A stretch of DNA of 38,473 nt from Lentzea sp. NBRC 105346. GTDB taxonomy: Bacteria > Actinomycetota > Actinomycetes > Mycobacteriales > Pseudonocardiaceae. This document shows positions 29,789-36,812 of the stretch, in pieces. Both the position numbers and the translations under genes were made by a program. The notes under the pieces were generated by a model. That model was not told where the DNA came from and searched no databases. It worked only from the letters and a program-made list of their open reading frames with translations. Position 1 is the stretch's first letter, and every line of letters starts with the position of its first letter. The stretch is from positions 1 to 38,473 of the forward strand of contig NZ_BSTQ01000034.1 in assembly GCF_030269605.1 (NCBI RefSeq), read 5' to 3'.

Positions 29789-30304
29789 TCAGTTGCTTGC
29801 GGTGGCGGCCGAGGCCTCGGTGGCCTTGGCGATACGGCTCAGCACGCGGTCGCACGCGGCGATTCGCGCGTCGACCTGCGCGTGCGAGTCCTTGTCGTGG
29901 AGTCCGAAGCTCGTGCGGAACTCGACTTCCTGGCGGCGGCGCTCGGTCACCGCGTCGATCAGCCGCTCGGCAGTGGCCCAGTCGTCGAGGACCAGCGGGG
30001 TGCGCTCGTCGTTGACGAGGTCCTGGCCATAGGCGTACGGGTCCGCGATCGACATGCGCGCAATGCGCTCTGCTGGCCCAGGGTTGTAGAAGACGGCGCA
30101 GCGGCGGCGGCCGTGCTCGTCGACGATGTAGGTCCACATCGGCACCTCGCCGGCCGTACGGGACCAGCGCGCGGGCAGCACAGCGGACCGGAACAGGGGG
30201 TCGTCCGGGTCAGGCTCGCCGAGCTCGAAACCGAGCGCGAGCAAGTCGTCCTCGGTGCCGTTGTTCAGGGCCACGGGCAGCCGGTCGATGTTGGTGTCGG
30301 TCAA
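29789..30304 (-). CDS. Phage protein of unknown function
   Basis: 171 aa, TTG start in a TTGA overlap, with GAGGAGA 7 bases upstream. Features: D-D-L-L-A-L-G-F-E-L-G-E-P-D-P-D-D-P-L-F near residue 19, V-P-M-W-T-Y-I-V-D-E-H-G-R-R-R-C-A-V-F-Y near 55 and a helical C-terminus (L-I-D-A-V-T-E-R-R-R-Q-E-V-E-F). Proteins with the D-P-D-D-P-L-F and W-x-Y-I-V-D-x-x-G-R-R motifs recur in actinophage early regions without known role. Some phage early proteins of this size bind host enzymes; nothing more can be said. Confidence 0.65.
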   Translation of the reverse strand: MTDTNIDRLPVALNNGTEDDLLALGFELGEPDPDDPLFRSAVLPARWSRTAGEVPMWTYIVDEHGRRRCAVFYNPGPAERIARMSIADPYAYGQDLVNDERTPLVLDDWATAERLIDAVTERRRQEVEFRTSFGLHDKDSHAQVDARIAACDRVLSRIAKATEASAATASN

Positions 30305-30543
30305 GGGGTATCTCCTCGGTCTGGGCGCCATTCGCGCCGGGTTTCGCGGGCGATCTGGCGCATCCGCTGCAGGTCGTAGATCTCGCCGTCGGTACGCACG
30401 CGGGGCATGGCGCTGAAGTCGTAGAGCGGCCGGTCGGTGGTGCCGTGGTCGGCGCGGCGGGTGCCGCGCAGCCCGATCACGGCACACAGGGCCGCGAGCA
30501 GCCCGGCGGCGACGAGCACCACCGCGATCAGCCAGGGCGTCAT
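30301..30543 (-). CDS. Small single-pass membrane protein
   Basis: 80 aa. Residues 4-25 (W-L-I-A-V-V-L-V-A-A-G-L-L-A-A-L-C-A-V-I) are one transmembrane helix, followed by a basic and polar cytoplasmic part. The latter includes E-I-Y-D-L-Q-R-M-R-Q-I-A-R-E-T. Coupled at both ends (ATGA and TTGA). No family recognised; superinfection exclusion is a common role for such proteins but is not shown. Confidence 0.6.
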   Translation of the reverse strand: MTPWLIAVVLVAAGLLAALCAVIGLRGTRRADHGTTDRPLYDFSAMPRVRTDGEIYDLQRMRQIARETRREWRPDRGDTP

Positions 30544-31328
30544 CGCTCCTCACCGCTCGAGGTCGGGCCGGCGGCGAGCTCGGCGAGCAGGTGCTCGTAG
30601 GGCAGGGCGCGGGCGAGGCGGTCGGCGACCCGGTGCAGCGGGGTGGCCTTGGACCGGACGTAGCTGATGCGCGCGTTGACCTGCCGGTCGGATGCCTTGC
30701 GCAGCAACACATACGCCTCGTACGGCACCCAGGCCGGGCACTGGACGAACCGCCGGACGCGGCCGGCCAGGATGCGGCGCGCCATGTTCAGCGCGTCGAC
30801 GTTGTCGGACCACACGTCGACCGGGTGGCGGTCGGGGTAGAGGCGCAGGGCCTGCGCGATCGCGAGCAGCTCCAGGCCGGTCACGTTCTCGGTGGCACCG
30901 TCGACCGTGCCGGACAGCATCCAGCCAGCGTCGGTGATCGCCGCCCATCCGGCGTGCTCGTCGCTTTTGCGGATCGATGCGTCGCACGCGACGACCGATC
31001 CAGTGCCGCGCAACGGGTCCGGCAGCGGGAAGGCCTCGGCGGGCACGTGCAGTACCGGGGTCTTGGGCCACAGGTGCGAGCCGTGCGTGCCGTACACCTG
31101 GCCGTACCGGTACTCATCGCGGACGGCGACCAGGCGCAGCGCCTCGGCGTGCGCGTCGTTCTCGGTCACCTCGAGGCCGCGGTGTACCTGGCGGCAGCGG
31201 CACGACACGTGCCACGCCCAGCCACCGGCCACGGTGCCCGCGATCGAGATCCGCCAGCTGTGCATGCCCAGCCAGTGCCGGATCACGTGGCGGGTCTTGG
31301 GGAAACGCGGTCGCTTACCCACGGCCAT
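30540..31328 (-). CDS. RNase H-like protein
   Basis: 262 aa. The RNase H fold starts near residue 110: V-V-A-C-D-A-S (Asp 116), W-A-A-I-T-D-A-G-W-M-L-S-G-T-V (second strand), G-L-E-L-L-A-I (Glu 153), V-W-S-D-N-V-D-A-L (Asp 175) and, at the end, H-R-V-A-D-R-L-A (Asp 236). These are the four acidic residues of RNase HI. Residues 1-105 form an unknown N-terminal part with W-H-V-S-C-R-C-R. It could remove RNA from RNA-DNA hybrids in phage replication or, as in some elements, process R-loops. ATG 31328 preferred; GTG codons just upstream are possible. Confidence 0.8.
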   Translation of the reverse strand: MAVGKRPRFPKTRHVIRHWLGMHSWRISIAGTVAGGWAWHVSCRCRQVHRGLEVTENDAHAEALRLVAVRDEYRYGQVYGTHGSHLWPKTPVLHVPAEAFPLPDPLRGTGSVVACDASIRKSDEHAGWAAITDAGWMLSGTVDGATENVTGLELLAIAQALRLYPDRHPVDVWSDNVDALNMARRILAGRVRRFVQCPAWVPYEAYVLLRKASDRQVNARISYVRSKATPLHRVADRLARALPYEHLLAELAAGPTSSGEER

Positions 31329-32757
31329 CACCACCTGGCGCGGGCAGCGAGTCGACGCGGCCCGCGGCGATCGCGGCGAGGCGCGAGACGCTGATCGTGC
31401 GCCAGCCGAGCTGTTCGGCGCGCTGCACGGCCTCGGCGAGCAGCCGGTGCCCCTGCGGCGTTCCTGGGGGCATCAGGTGCGGCCGGACGACGTCCATGAC
31501 GAGGTCGAGCAGGGCGCGGCGGTCGATGTCGTAGCCGCCGAAGTCGTCGGGCCGCGGCGCGATGTACTCGGAGATGTCCTCGCCGAGTGCGCGGTCTAGC
31601 TGCTCGCGCAGCGGCGCGGTGTCCGGTTCGAGCTCGGCGCGGCGGCGGGTGAGCACGGCGACGAACGTGCGCAGCAGCGCGCGGATCTGCTCGGCGTCCC
31701 AGGCGTCGCACGGGTCGAACTGGCCGCGGATCGCCTGCCATAGCTGGCGGGCCGTCGCGACGTCCGCGGGTTCGTACTCGTCCGGGGCCACGCCGTACGG
31801 GGCGTGCTCGCCGCTGCCGCCGATGTCGGCGAGCTCGGCGCGCAGTTCCTCGACCTCGGCCACCAGCTCGCCGATCTTCGCGCGCTGCCGGTCGACCTGG
31901 TCGGAGAGCAGGCCGGCGTGCTGGGCGGAGTCGAGTGCGGTGTCCCAGCCGCGCATCCGCGCCGCCCGCAACCGGTCGAGCTCGGCGAGCAGCCAGGGCA
32001 GATCGGCTCTTGCGGCGGCGATGAACTCGGCGTCGTGCCGGGACTGCTCGTCGACGTGCTTGGGCCCGGTCAGCGCGACCGGACTCGGCCGGCCGTCGAC
32101 GTCGAGGACGTGCACGAACTCATGCGGGCGGCCGTCCGGACCGGTCCACCCGTAGTCCGGTGGCGCGACCCGCCACGGGCCCGCGGTCGCTGCCGCCAGC
32201 CGCGCCCGGATCGCGGCCAGTCGCTCGTCGATGGTCGGGATGCGGATCGGGCTCATTGGATGCTCACCCCGCCCGGCCCCGGACAGCAGGCCGAGCTCGA
32301 ACCCGCGCCGGACGGCGTGCGCACGGTCGCGGGCTTCGAGCCTGCGGTACAGCCGCCTGCAGCGGTCCACGACCACGCTCTCGGTGATCCCCATGCGCTG
32401 ACCGATCCGGACGTTGGTCAGGCCACGCGAGACCAGGTCGAGCATCTCCACCTGCGAGGCGCTCAGCGCGGGGCCGGACAGGGAGCGAGAGGCTGCCGGG
32501 TCGGCGGCGAGCAGGCCGAGCTCGAACCCCCGCCGCACGGCGTGCGCACGGTCATTCGCACCAAGGCGGGCGAACACCTTCCGCACGAAGACCCGAATCG
32601 TGTCGAGCGCCAGGCCGAGGCGGTCGCCGATCGCCGCGTTGCTCAGGCCCTGCGCGAGCAGCCGCAGCACCTGCAGCTCGCGCGCGCTGAGCTCCGAGCC
32701 CAGCGGCGGCAACTTCCATCTGCGGCGGGCGGGCGCCCTCGTAGTCGTCGTGGTCAT
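31315..32757 (-). CDS. Tandem LuxR-type HTH domains fused to an early phage protein
   Basis: 480 aa, ATG in an ATGA overlap with a lipoprotein gene. Residues about 22-85 (L-S-A-R-E-L-Q-V-L-R-L-L-A-Q-G-L-S-N-A-A-I) and about 95-160 (L-S-A-S-Q-V-E-M-L-D-L-V-S-R-G-L-T-N-V-R-I) are two LuxR/GerE-type HTH domains. Both end with R-A-H-A-V-R-R-G-F-E-L-G-L-L, and the DNA there is nearly identical over about 45 bases, so a duplication occurred. From about 168 the chain continues with I-D-E-R-L-A-A-I-R-A-R-L and D-A-E-F-I-A-A-A-R-A-D-L-P-W-L-L, known from actinophage early proteins, then a coiled coil. No receiver domain is present. It could be two genes in one frame (an internal ATG near 32258). Confidence 0.7.
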   Translation of the reverse strand: MTTTTTRAPARRRWKLPPLGSELSARELQVLRLLAQGLSNAAIGDRLGLALDTIRVFVRKVFARLGANDRAHAVRRGFELGLLAADPAASRSLSGPALSASQVEMLDLVSRGLTNVRIGQRMGITESVVVDRCRRLYRRLEARDRAHAVRRGFELGLLSGAGRGEHPMSPIRIPTIDERLAAIRARLAAATAGPWRVAPPDYGWTGPDGRPHEFVHVLDVDGRPSPVALTGPKHVDEQSRHDAEFIAAARADLPWLLAELDRLRAARMRGWDTALDSAQHAGLLSDQVDRQRAKIGELVAEVEELRAELADIGGSGEHAPYGVAPDEYEPADVATARQLWQAIRGQFDPCDAWDAEQIRALLRTFVAVLTRRRAELEPDTAPLREQLDRALGEDISEYIAPRPDDFGGYDIDRRALLDLVMDVVRPHLMPPGTPQGHRLLAEAVQRAEQLGWRTISVSRLAAIAAGRVDSLPAPGGDGRG

Positions 32758-32909
32758 GGGCGGATCACCACCGCTGAGGGCACGGTGGTGGGCGCGGCCG
32801 GCACCGACCCGGTGGTCGGGGCCGGGCTCGTCGGCCACGTCGGGTCACACGCCACGAGCGGCGCCCACACCAGCAGCGCGGCCACAGCGAGCCAGAGCAA
32901 TCTCTTCAC
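32754..32909 (-). CDS. Small lipoprotein
   Basis: 51 aa, GTG start, too short for most gene finders. V-K-R-L-L-W-L-A-V-A-A-L-L-V-W-A-P is a signal peptide with two basic residues and a hydrophobic core; L-V-A-C at residues 18-21 is a lipobox. The mature part is Pro/Thr/Ala-rich (T-S-P-A-P-T-T-G-S-V). It overlaps the LuxR-type gene by ATGA and starts 4 bases after the upstream stop. A lipid-anchored early phage protein would fit superinfection exclusion; that is inference. Confidence 0.6.
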   Translation of the reverse strand: MKRLLWLAVAALLVWAPLVACDPTWPTSPAPTTGSVPAAPTTVPSAVVIRP

Positions 32910-32912
32910 AGG

Positions 32913-33116
32913 TCACCAGATCCAGGGGTTGAGGTGGAGGTGCAGCTCGGCCAGGCGCGCGACGAGCACGGCCAGGCCGGGGAAGAACGGAGAGGTCGGC
33001 GGCGTGGCCGCGATAGCGGCCAGCGGCGCGAGTACGAACACGACGGCCACCGGCGCCGACAGCTCCAGCTCGTCGAGGGCCTGCTCGAAATCCGCAGCCG
33101 GTTCGGGCGGGGTCAT
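32913..33116 (-). CDS. Small membrane protein
   Basis: 67 aa, ATG in an ATGA overlap. Acidic N-terminus (A-D-F-E-Q-A-L-D-E-L-E-L), then hydrophobic residues 22-36 (V-A-V-V-F-V-L-A-P-L-A-A-I-A-A) and 43-57 (F-F-P-G-L-A-V-L-V-A-R-L-A). The second helix carries an Arg. Part of a three-gene envelope cluster with the lipoprotein and the membrane protein upstream. No family recognised. Confidence 0.6.
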   Translation of the reverse strand: MTPPEPAADFEQALDELELSAPVAVVFVLAPLAAIAATPPTSPFFPGLAVLVARLAELHLHLNPWIW

Positions 33117-33352
33117 GGCGTCCACCACTGGTGGCGCACCTGGGCCCACAGCAGCAGGCACAGCACCACGCACACCGCCAGCGCGCCGACGACGAACCCG
33201 CCGAACGCGGGGCAGTAGTAGGCGGTCGCCACTCGGCCCATCAGGGAGATCACCGCGAGCGCGACCGCGGACCAGAACGCCGGCAGCAGCATCCGCGCGA
33301 GGCAGACGACGAGGTCGACGAGGAACAGGCCCACGGCCCGCAGGGCGCTCAC
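33113..33352 (-). CDS. Small membrane protein
   Basis: 79 aa, GTG start in a GTGA overlap. Hydrophobic stretches at about 5-38 (V-G-L-F-L-V-D-L-V-V-C-L-A-R-M-L-L-P-A-F) and 47-70 (F-G-G-F-V-V-G-A-L-A-V-C-V-V-L-C-L-L-L-W) suggest two or three transmembrane helices. A Y-Y-C-P motif lies between. Function unknown. Confidence 0.6.
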   Translation of the reverse strand: MSALRAVGLFLVDLVVCLARMLLPAFWSAVALAVISLMGRVATAYYCPAFGGFVVGALAVCVVLCLLLWAQVRHQWWTP

Positions 33353-34062
33353 GGTGTACCGCCGGGCGCCGGGTCACCGCGCCAGCGAGCCTCTTCGGCG
33401 ATCCGCTTGTAGTACATGCACGCGTCTTCCAGCGCCCACAACGCGATCCCCTGGTAGTGACCGGAATCGCGCGCTCGTCGCAGCGCGGCCGCGACAGCGT
33501 CGGCGGCCTCGGCGACCGCACGGCTCGCGGCGGCGTCGCCGAACCCCTCGGACACCATGGCGGCCTGGAACGCGCTGCGCGCCGTCAAGTAAGTCTCGTC
33601 GAGCTCCTCGACGGCCGGCTGCTGCGGCCGCGGCTCAGGCTCCGTCTCGCCGAGCTCCCGCTCGACTGCCGTCACCTCGTCGACAAGGTCGCCGCTCGGC
33701 TCGTCCGCCTGGTCCTCGTCGACGTCGACCGGCTCGTCCGCGCCCTGCAGGTACTCCTCGTCGGACGGCACGGCCGTGTCGGGCACCGGGGCGTGGTCGG
33801 TGTGCGCCCACACCGTCGACTCCAGGTCATGCGCCACGGCGGCCAGCGCCCGCGCGCCGTGCTGCAGCAGCTGCCGCAGCAACGGTGACGCGGTCCGCTC
33901 GGCCACCTCGAGGCACAGCTCGGCCAGCTCGCGGTCACCGGTCGCGACCGCAGCAAGCGCACCGCTGCCACCGCCCGGCGCATGCATCGCCTGCCGGATC
34001 CGCGCGTCCGCCTGCTCGGCTCGCTCGGCTAGCGGCTGCTGCCACTTCGGGAGTCCCGCCAT
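33349..34062 (-). CDS. Helical acidic protein of unknown function
   Basis: 237 aa, ATG in a TGATG overlap (GTG 34065 possible). The N-terminal 100 residues and the C-terminal 75 are helical and Ala-rich (A-E-R-A-E-Q-A-D-A-R-I-R-Q-A-M; A-A-S-R-A-V-A-E-A-A-D-A-V-A-A-A-L-R-R-A), separated by an acidic linker (D-E-P-V-D-V-D-E-D-Q-A-D-E-P). The end has W-A-L-E-D-A-C-M-Y-Y-K-R-I-A-E-E-A-R-W. It may be a structural or interaction protein; no family recognised. Confidence 0.6.
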   Translation of the reverse strand: MAGLPKWQQPLAERAEQADARIRQAMHAPGGGSGALAAVATGDRELAELCLEVAERTASPLLRQLLQHGARALAAVAHDLESTVWAHTDHAPVPDTAVPSDEEYLQGADEPVDVDEDQADEPSGDLVDEVTAVERELGETEPEPRPQQPAVEELDETYLTARSAFQAAMVSEGFGDAAASRAVAEAADAVAAALRRARDSGHYQGIALWALEDACMYYKRIAEEARWRGDPAPGGTP

Positions 34063-34382
34063 CACGCACCCCCCGACGGCGTGGTGATGGCCGGCTCGTC
34101 CTGGAGCAGCGCGGCCGCGGTGTTGTTCGACTCGACGAGGCCGTTCAGCGCCATGGCGGCGATCCCGGCGAACAGTTGCGCGCTGCTGCCGTCGCGGTAG
34201 TAGCTGCTGGCCTCAACGCACGCGAGCCGCAGTTGTCGGCAGGACCGCATCAGCGCGCGGTGCTGGGCGATCACCTGCTCGTCGCTCGCGTCGAGGGCCA
34301 GCTTCCTGTTCGCGATGGCCTGGACCGCCTGCAGGGTGCGCTGGACGTTGCGGTACACCGCGCTGCGCATGGGCTTGCTCAT
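34062..34382 (-). CDS. Helical protein of unknown function
   Basis: 106 aa, ATG in an ATGA overlap. All-helical: V-Y-R-N-V-Q-R-T-L-Q-A-V-Q-A-I-A-N-R-K, then R-A-L-M-R-S-C-R-Q-L-R-L-A-C-V-E-A-S and L-F-A-G-I-A-A-M-A-L-N-G-L. Small helical bundles like this occur next to similar acidic proteins in actinobacterial prophages. It may bind the neighbour at 33349. Function unknown. Confidence 0.6.
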   Translation of the reverse strand: MSKPMRSAVYRNVQRTLQAVQAIANRKLALDASDEQVIAQHRALMRSCRQLRLACVEASSYYRDGSSAQLFAGIAAMALNGLVESNNTAAALLQDEPAITTPSGGA

Positions 34383-35374
34383 CGCGCACCGCCAGCGGCG
34401 ACGGCGATCGGCTCGACCGGCTCGACCGGCGGGATCGGCTCGCCGAGCGCGCACACGGCGCGCTCCAACGCCACGATCAGCCGCGTCGGCAGGCTCGCGA
34501 TCAGGTCGGGCGACAGCACGCCGTACTCGGTGAACACCGCCGCGACGCGCTCACGGCGGCGTTCGTCGAGCATGCCGCGCAGCACCGTGCGACTCGCCGT
34601 GTCAGCCCGCAGGACGTGCTCGGCCCGCTCGTCGAACGACTCGTCGACCTCCTCGAGCGCGACGCCGTCGCCGAGCTCGATCTTCTGCTCGACAGCGTCT
34701 ACCACGTCGGCCCGGTCCCCCGGCGTGACCGGCTGCTCGGCGGGCTCGTCGGCGGGGTCGGACACCCACACCTCGACGACCTCGTCGACGTCGACCGCGA
34801 TGTGCTGCCAGTGCGCCGGATGCGGTGCGCGGTCGCACACGTTGCGGATCTCCCTGCCAGCGAGATCGAACACCGTGGGTCCGGTCGCCCGACACAATTC
34901 GCCGTCGATGTCCGCCAATGGGTCCGGGTCGTCGACCCGCACGTGACCGAGCGGGTCGGCCGGGAGCGTGGCGGGGGCCAGCAGGTCGGTCACGGCGACG
35001 CCGGTGCGGTGACGGCCGATCGACGGCACGTCCTCGGCGGCCGCGGGCGAGGCGGGCCAGGCGGCGACCACGCGGTAGTCGACGATCGCGAAGTGGCGCC
35101 ACTGCGGCGGGTGCGGTCGGCGGACGCACACCACGCCGTCCTCACCGTGCGCGCCGCACCGCGGGTCCTTTTCGCTGGGCGCGATGAAGGTGGACCCGAC
35201 CTCGACGTCCGATAGCGGGTCCGGGTCAAGCGCCTCGACCTGCTCGGCGGGCTCGACGTCGACGGGCTCGTCGACCGCCTCGGCGGCCGGCTCCGGGCTG
35301 TTCAGCACGCCGCTGGCCGGGGTGAACCAGTTGCTGGTTCTGGGCTGTTCTTCTGCGATCATGGGCTCGGTCAC
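34379..35374 (-). CDS. Protein with duplicated Cys-His module
   Basis: 331 aa, GTG start. Two related modules occur: about residues 73-108 with C-G-A-H-G-E-D-G-V-V-C-V-R-R-P-H-P-P-Q-W-R-H, and about 158-200 with a Cys, R-N-V-C-D-R-A-P-H-P-A-H-W-Q-H. Both end in V-V and W followed by Pro or Val. The pattern C...V-C-x-R-x-P-H-P-x-x-W-x-H recurs in actinobacterial proteins and looks like a metal site. The N-terminus is Glu/Val/Asp-rich, and the C-terminus helical with L-R-G-M-L-D-E-R-R-R-E-R-V. Function unknown. The 110 bases upstream hold no gene. Confidence 0.65.
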   Translation of the reverse strand: MTEPMIAEEQPRTSNWFTPASGVLNSPEPAAEAVDEPVDVEPAEQVEALDPDPLSDVEVGSTFIAPSEKDPRCGAHGEDGVVCVRRPHPPQWRHFAIVDYRVVAAWPASPAAAEDVPSIGRHRTGVAVTDLLAPATLPADPLGHVRVDDPDPLADIDGELCRATGPTVFDLAGREIRNVCDRAPHPAHWQHIAVDVDEVVEVWVSDPADEPAEQPVTPGDRADVVDAVEQKIELGDGVALEEVDESFDERAEHVLRADTASRTVLRGMLDERRRERVAAVFTEYGVLSPDLIASLPTRLIVALERAVCALGEPIPPVEPVEPIAVAAGGAR

Positions 35375-35485
35375 GAGAGGTCTCTTCTCTGGTGGTCGGC
35401 GGGGTCGTCCGGTGACGCGGGCGGCCCCGGCTTTTCGTTTCGGTGGGAAGGCAGGTCAGCAGGCGGCGCGAAGTCGGCGCGGCTG

Positions 35486-35695
35486 CTAGACGTCGTCGCC
35501 GCGAGCAGTGGTCTCGGCCTGCTTGACGATGTAGGCGTCCACATCGGACTTGCGGTAACGGACGCCCCCGCCGACCCTGATCGACGTCGGCCCTTCGCCG
35601 TGGTGGCGCCAGCGGTAGAGCGTTCCCCTGGCGACGTTGAGCAGCGGGGCGACCTCTTCTGGTCGCAGCAGCGGGTCATCCTGCGGCTTCGGCAC
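35486..35695 (-). CDS. Excisionase-like HTH protein
   Basis: 69 aa, GTG start overlapping the repressor gene by 20 bases. D-D-P-L-L-R-P-E-E-V-A-P-L-L-N-V-A-R-G-T-L-Y-R-W-R and I-R-V-G-G-G-V-R-Y-R-K-S-D-V-D-A-Y are the signature of HTH_17 (MerR-like) excisionases and AlpA-type proteins. It should bend att DNA and favour excision together with the integrase at the right end. The gene lies opposite to and 1.4 kb from integrase, in the early operon, as expected for induction. Confidence 0.85.
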   Translation of the reverse strand: MPKPQDDPLLRPEEVAPLLNVARGTLYRWRHHGEGPTSIRVGGGVRYRKSDVDAYIVKQAETTARGDDV

Positions 35696-36023
35696 GAGCG
35701 CGGCCTTTCCCTTGGCGGGCGGCGACACCCGGCTTGTTCGGCGGTCGGTCCTGCTCGGGGTCCTTCGGCGGGCCGGGTGGGCGGGGGATCGGCTCAGGCC
35801 GCGGCCGGGTGTCGACCACGTCGTCGAGGTCCAACCGGAGAGCACGGGCGACCTTCTGCAAGGTCTGGGTCGACGCACGGTCCTGGTGACCGTTCTCGTA
35901 GTTGGCCCAGGTAGAGACACCGATGCCTGCCTCGATCGCCATCTGCCGCTGGGTTTTGCACAGCTCCTCGCGCCGGCCGCGGATGCGGTTGGCGTTCACG
36001 CTGAGTCCTCTTGGGCGGGGCAT
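35676..36023 (-). CDS. XRE-type repressor-like protein
   Basis: 115 aa. N-A-N-R-I-R-G-R-R-E-E-L (about residues 10-21), then R-Q-M-A-I-E-A-G-I-G-V-S-T-W-A-N-Y-E-N-G form an XRE HTH; the remaining 50 residues are Pro/Arg-rich and disordered. ATG 36023 coincides with the predicted transcription start of the promoter at 36030-36058, so a leaderless mRNA is likely. An alternative GTG at 35999 has AGAGGA at a spacing of 6 and gives 107 aa. It is the first early gene, divergent from a second HTH gene, which suggests a Cro- or CI-like part of the genetic switch. Confidence 0.82.
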   Translation of the reverse strand: MPRPRGLSVNANRIRGRREELCKTQRQMAIEAGIGVSTWANYENGHQDRASTQTLQKVARALRLDLDDVVDTRPRPEPIPRPPGPPKDPEQDRPPNKPGVAARQGKGRARAEAAG

Positions 36024-36029
36024 GCGGCG

Positions 36030-36071
36030 AGATTAGGCAAGTTTCGGAGAGTTCGCAAGACGCAACTTGCC
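36030..36071 (-). promoter_or_regulatory. Early promoter with overlapping operator
   Basis: Minus strand: TTGCGA (36058-36053), 17-bp spacer, TAATCT (36035-36030), a near-consensus promoter. GGCAAGTT (36036-36043) lies in the spacer against the -10, and its inverted copy AACTTGCC (36064-36071) lies just upstream of the -35. The arms are 20 bases apart. A repressor on both arms would block the promoter. The predicted start, 7 bases after the -10, is the A of ATG 36023. Confidence 0.65.
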
Positions 36072-36221
36072 GCGCGTCTGCATATAGCCAGATCGTGACC
36101 CGAGCGGTATACAAGAGGGCATGCGAGTAGGGGAGGAAGCATGCGAGGAACGGCAGAACGGCCGCCTACCAGGCCTCATCGACGGTTAGACGCGGCGCGA
36201 CCAGGCGGGCACAGTAGGTCC

Positions 36222-36671
36222 ATGAGCGAGGATTGGGAGAGGCTAGGCGACTACGTGGTGAGCCGAAGGGTTGAACTCGGCTACCGAACCCAAGAGCCCT
36301 TCGCCAAGGCGGCCGGCATCAGCACGCGCACACTCCGCGAGCTTGAGGCTGGGAGACGAGTCGCCCGAAGCACTCTCGCTCTGGTCGAGTCGGCGCTCGG
36401 CTGGGGCGCCGGCGGTGCGACCACCGTGCTGCGAGGTGGCGAGCCCAACGTTGGCGGGCCGCCAGAGCAGTCGGTGACCGAGGCCGACGTCGACGAGGCC
36501 GAGGCCGCAATCATCGGCGCGAGCAATGACGAACTCGTCCGGCTGTTCCGAATCGTGGAGACCGGACGGGGGATCACCCGTGCGGACGCGGACCAGTGGC
36601 TCGTTGACGCTCTGGACATGCGCGATGACGCGCGGCGACGAAAGGAGGCTGCGAAACGTAGCGCCTCGTAG
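36222..36671 (+). CDS. HTH regulator, possible immunity repressor
   Basis: 149 aa. L-G-D-Y-V-V-S-R-R-V-E-L-G-Y-R-T-Q-E-P-F-A-K and A-A-G-I-S-T-R-T-L-R-E-L-E-A-G-R-R-V-A-R-S form an XRE HTH. The rest is polar, with A-D-V-D-E-A-E-A-A-I-I-G-A-S-N-D-E-L-V-R and a basic end. I chose ATG 36222 because the family starts here. An in-frame ATG at 36141 has a better GGGAGG site, but its 27 extra codons use rare codons including TTA. It is the first of three plus-strand genes leading to the integrase, so it is probably expressed in the lysogen. Confidence 0.78.
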   Translation: MSEDWERLGDYVVSRRVELGYRTQEPFAKAAGISTRTLRELEAGRRVARSTLALVESALGWGAGGATTVLRGGEPNVGGPPEQSVTEADVDEAEAAIIGASNDELVRLFRIVETGRGITRADADQWLVDALDMRDDARRRKEAAKRSAS

Positions 36672-36812
36672 CGCAAGGTGAAAATCCTGGGCCGTTCGGG
36701 TGGTTGAGTCCGCAACTAGGTTATTCCAGGTAACTCCGCTCATATTCGTCCCCGATATGGCGGGCACAAGGGGTCAATTCCGCCGCGACCCAGCATGGGG
36801 AGGCTCAACCAA

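Noticed and set aside
30591..31394. 267-codon plus-strand open frame in the early region
   Set aside because: Antisense to the RNase H-like gene, whose four catalytic residues are all visible.
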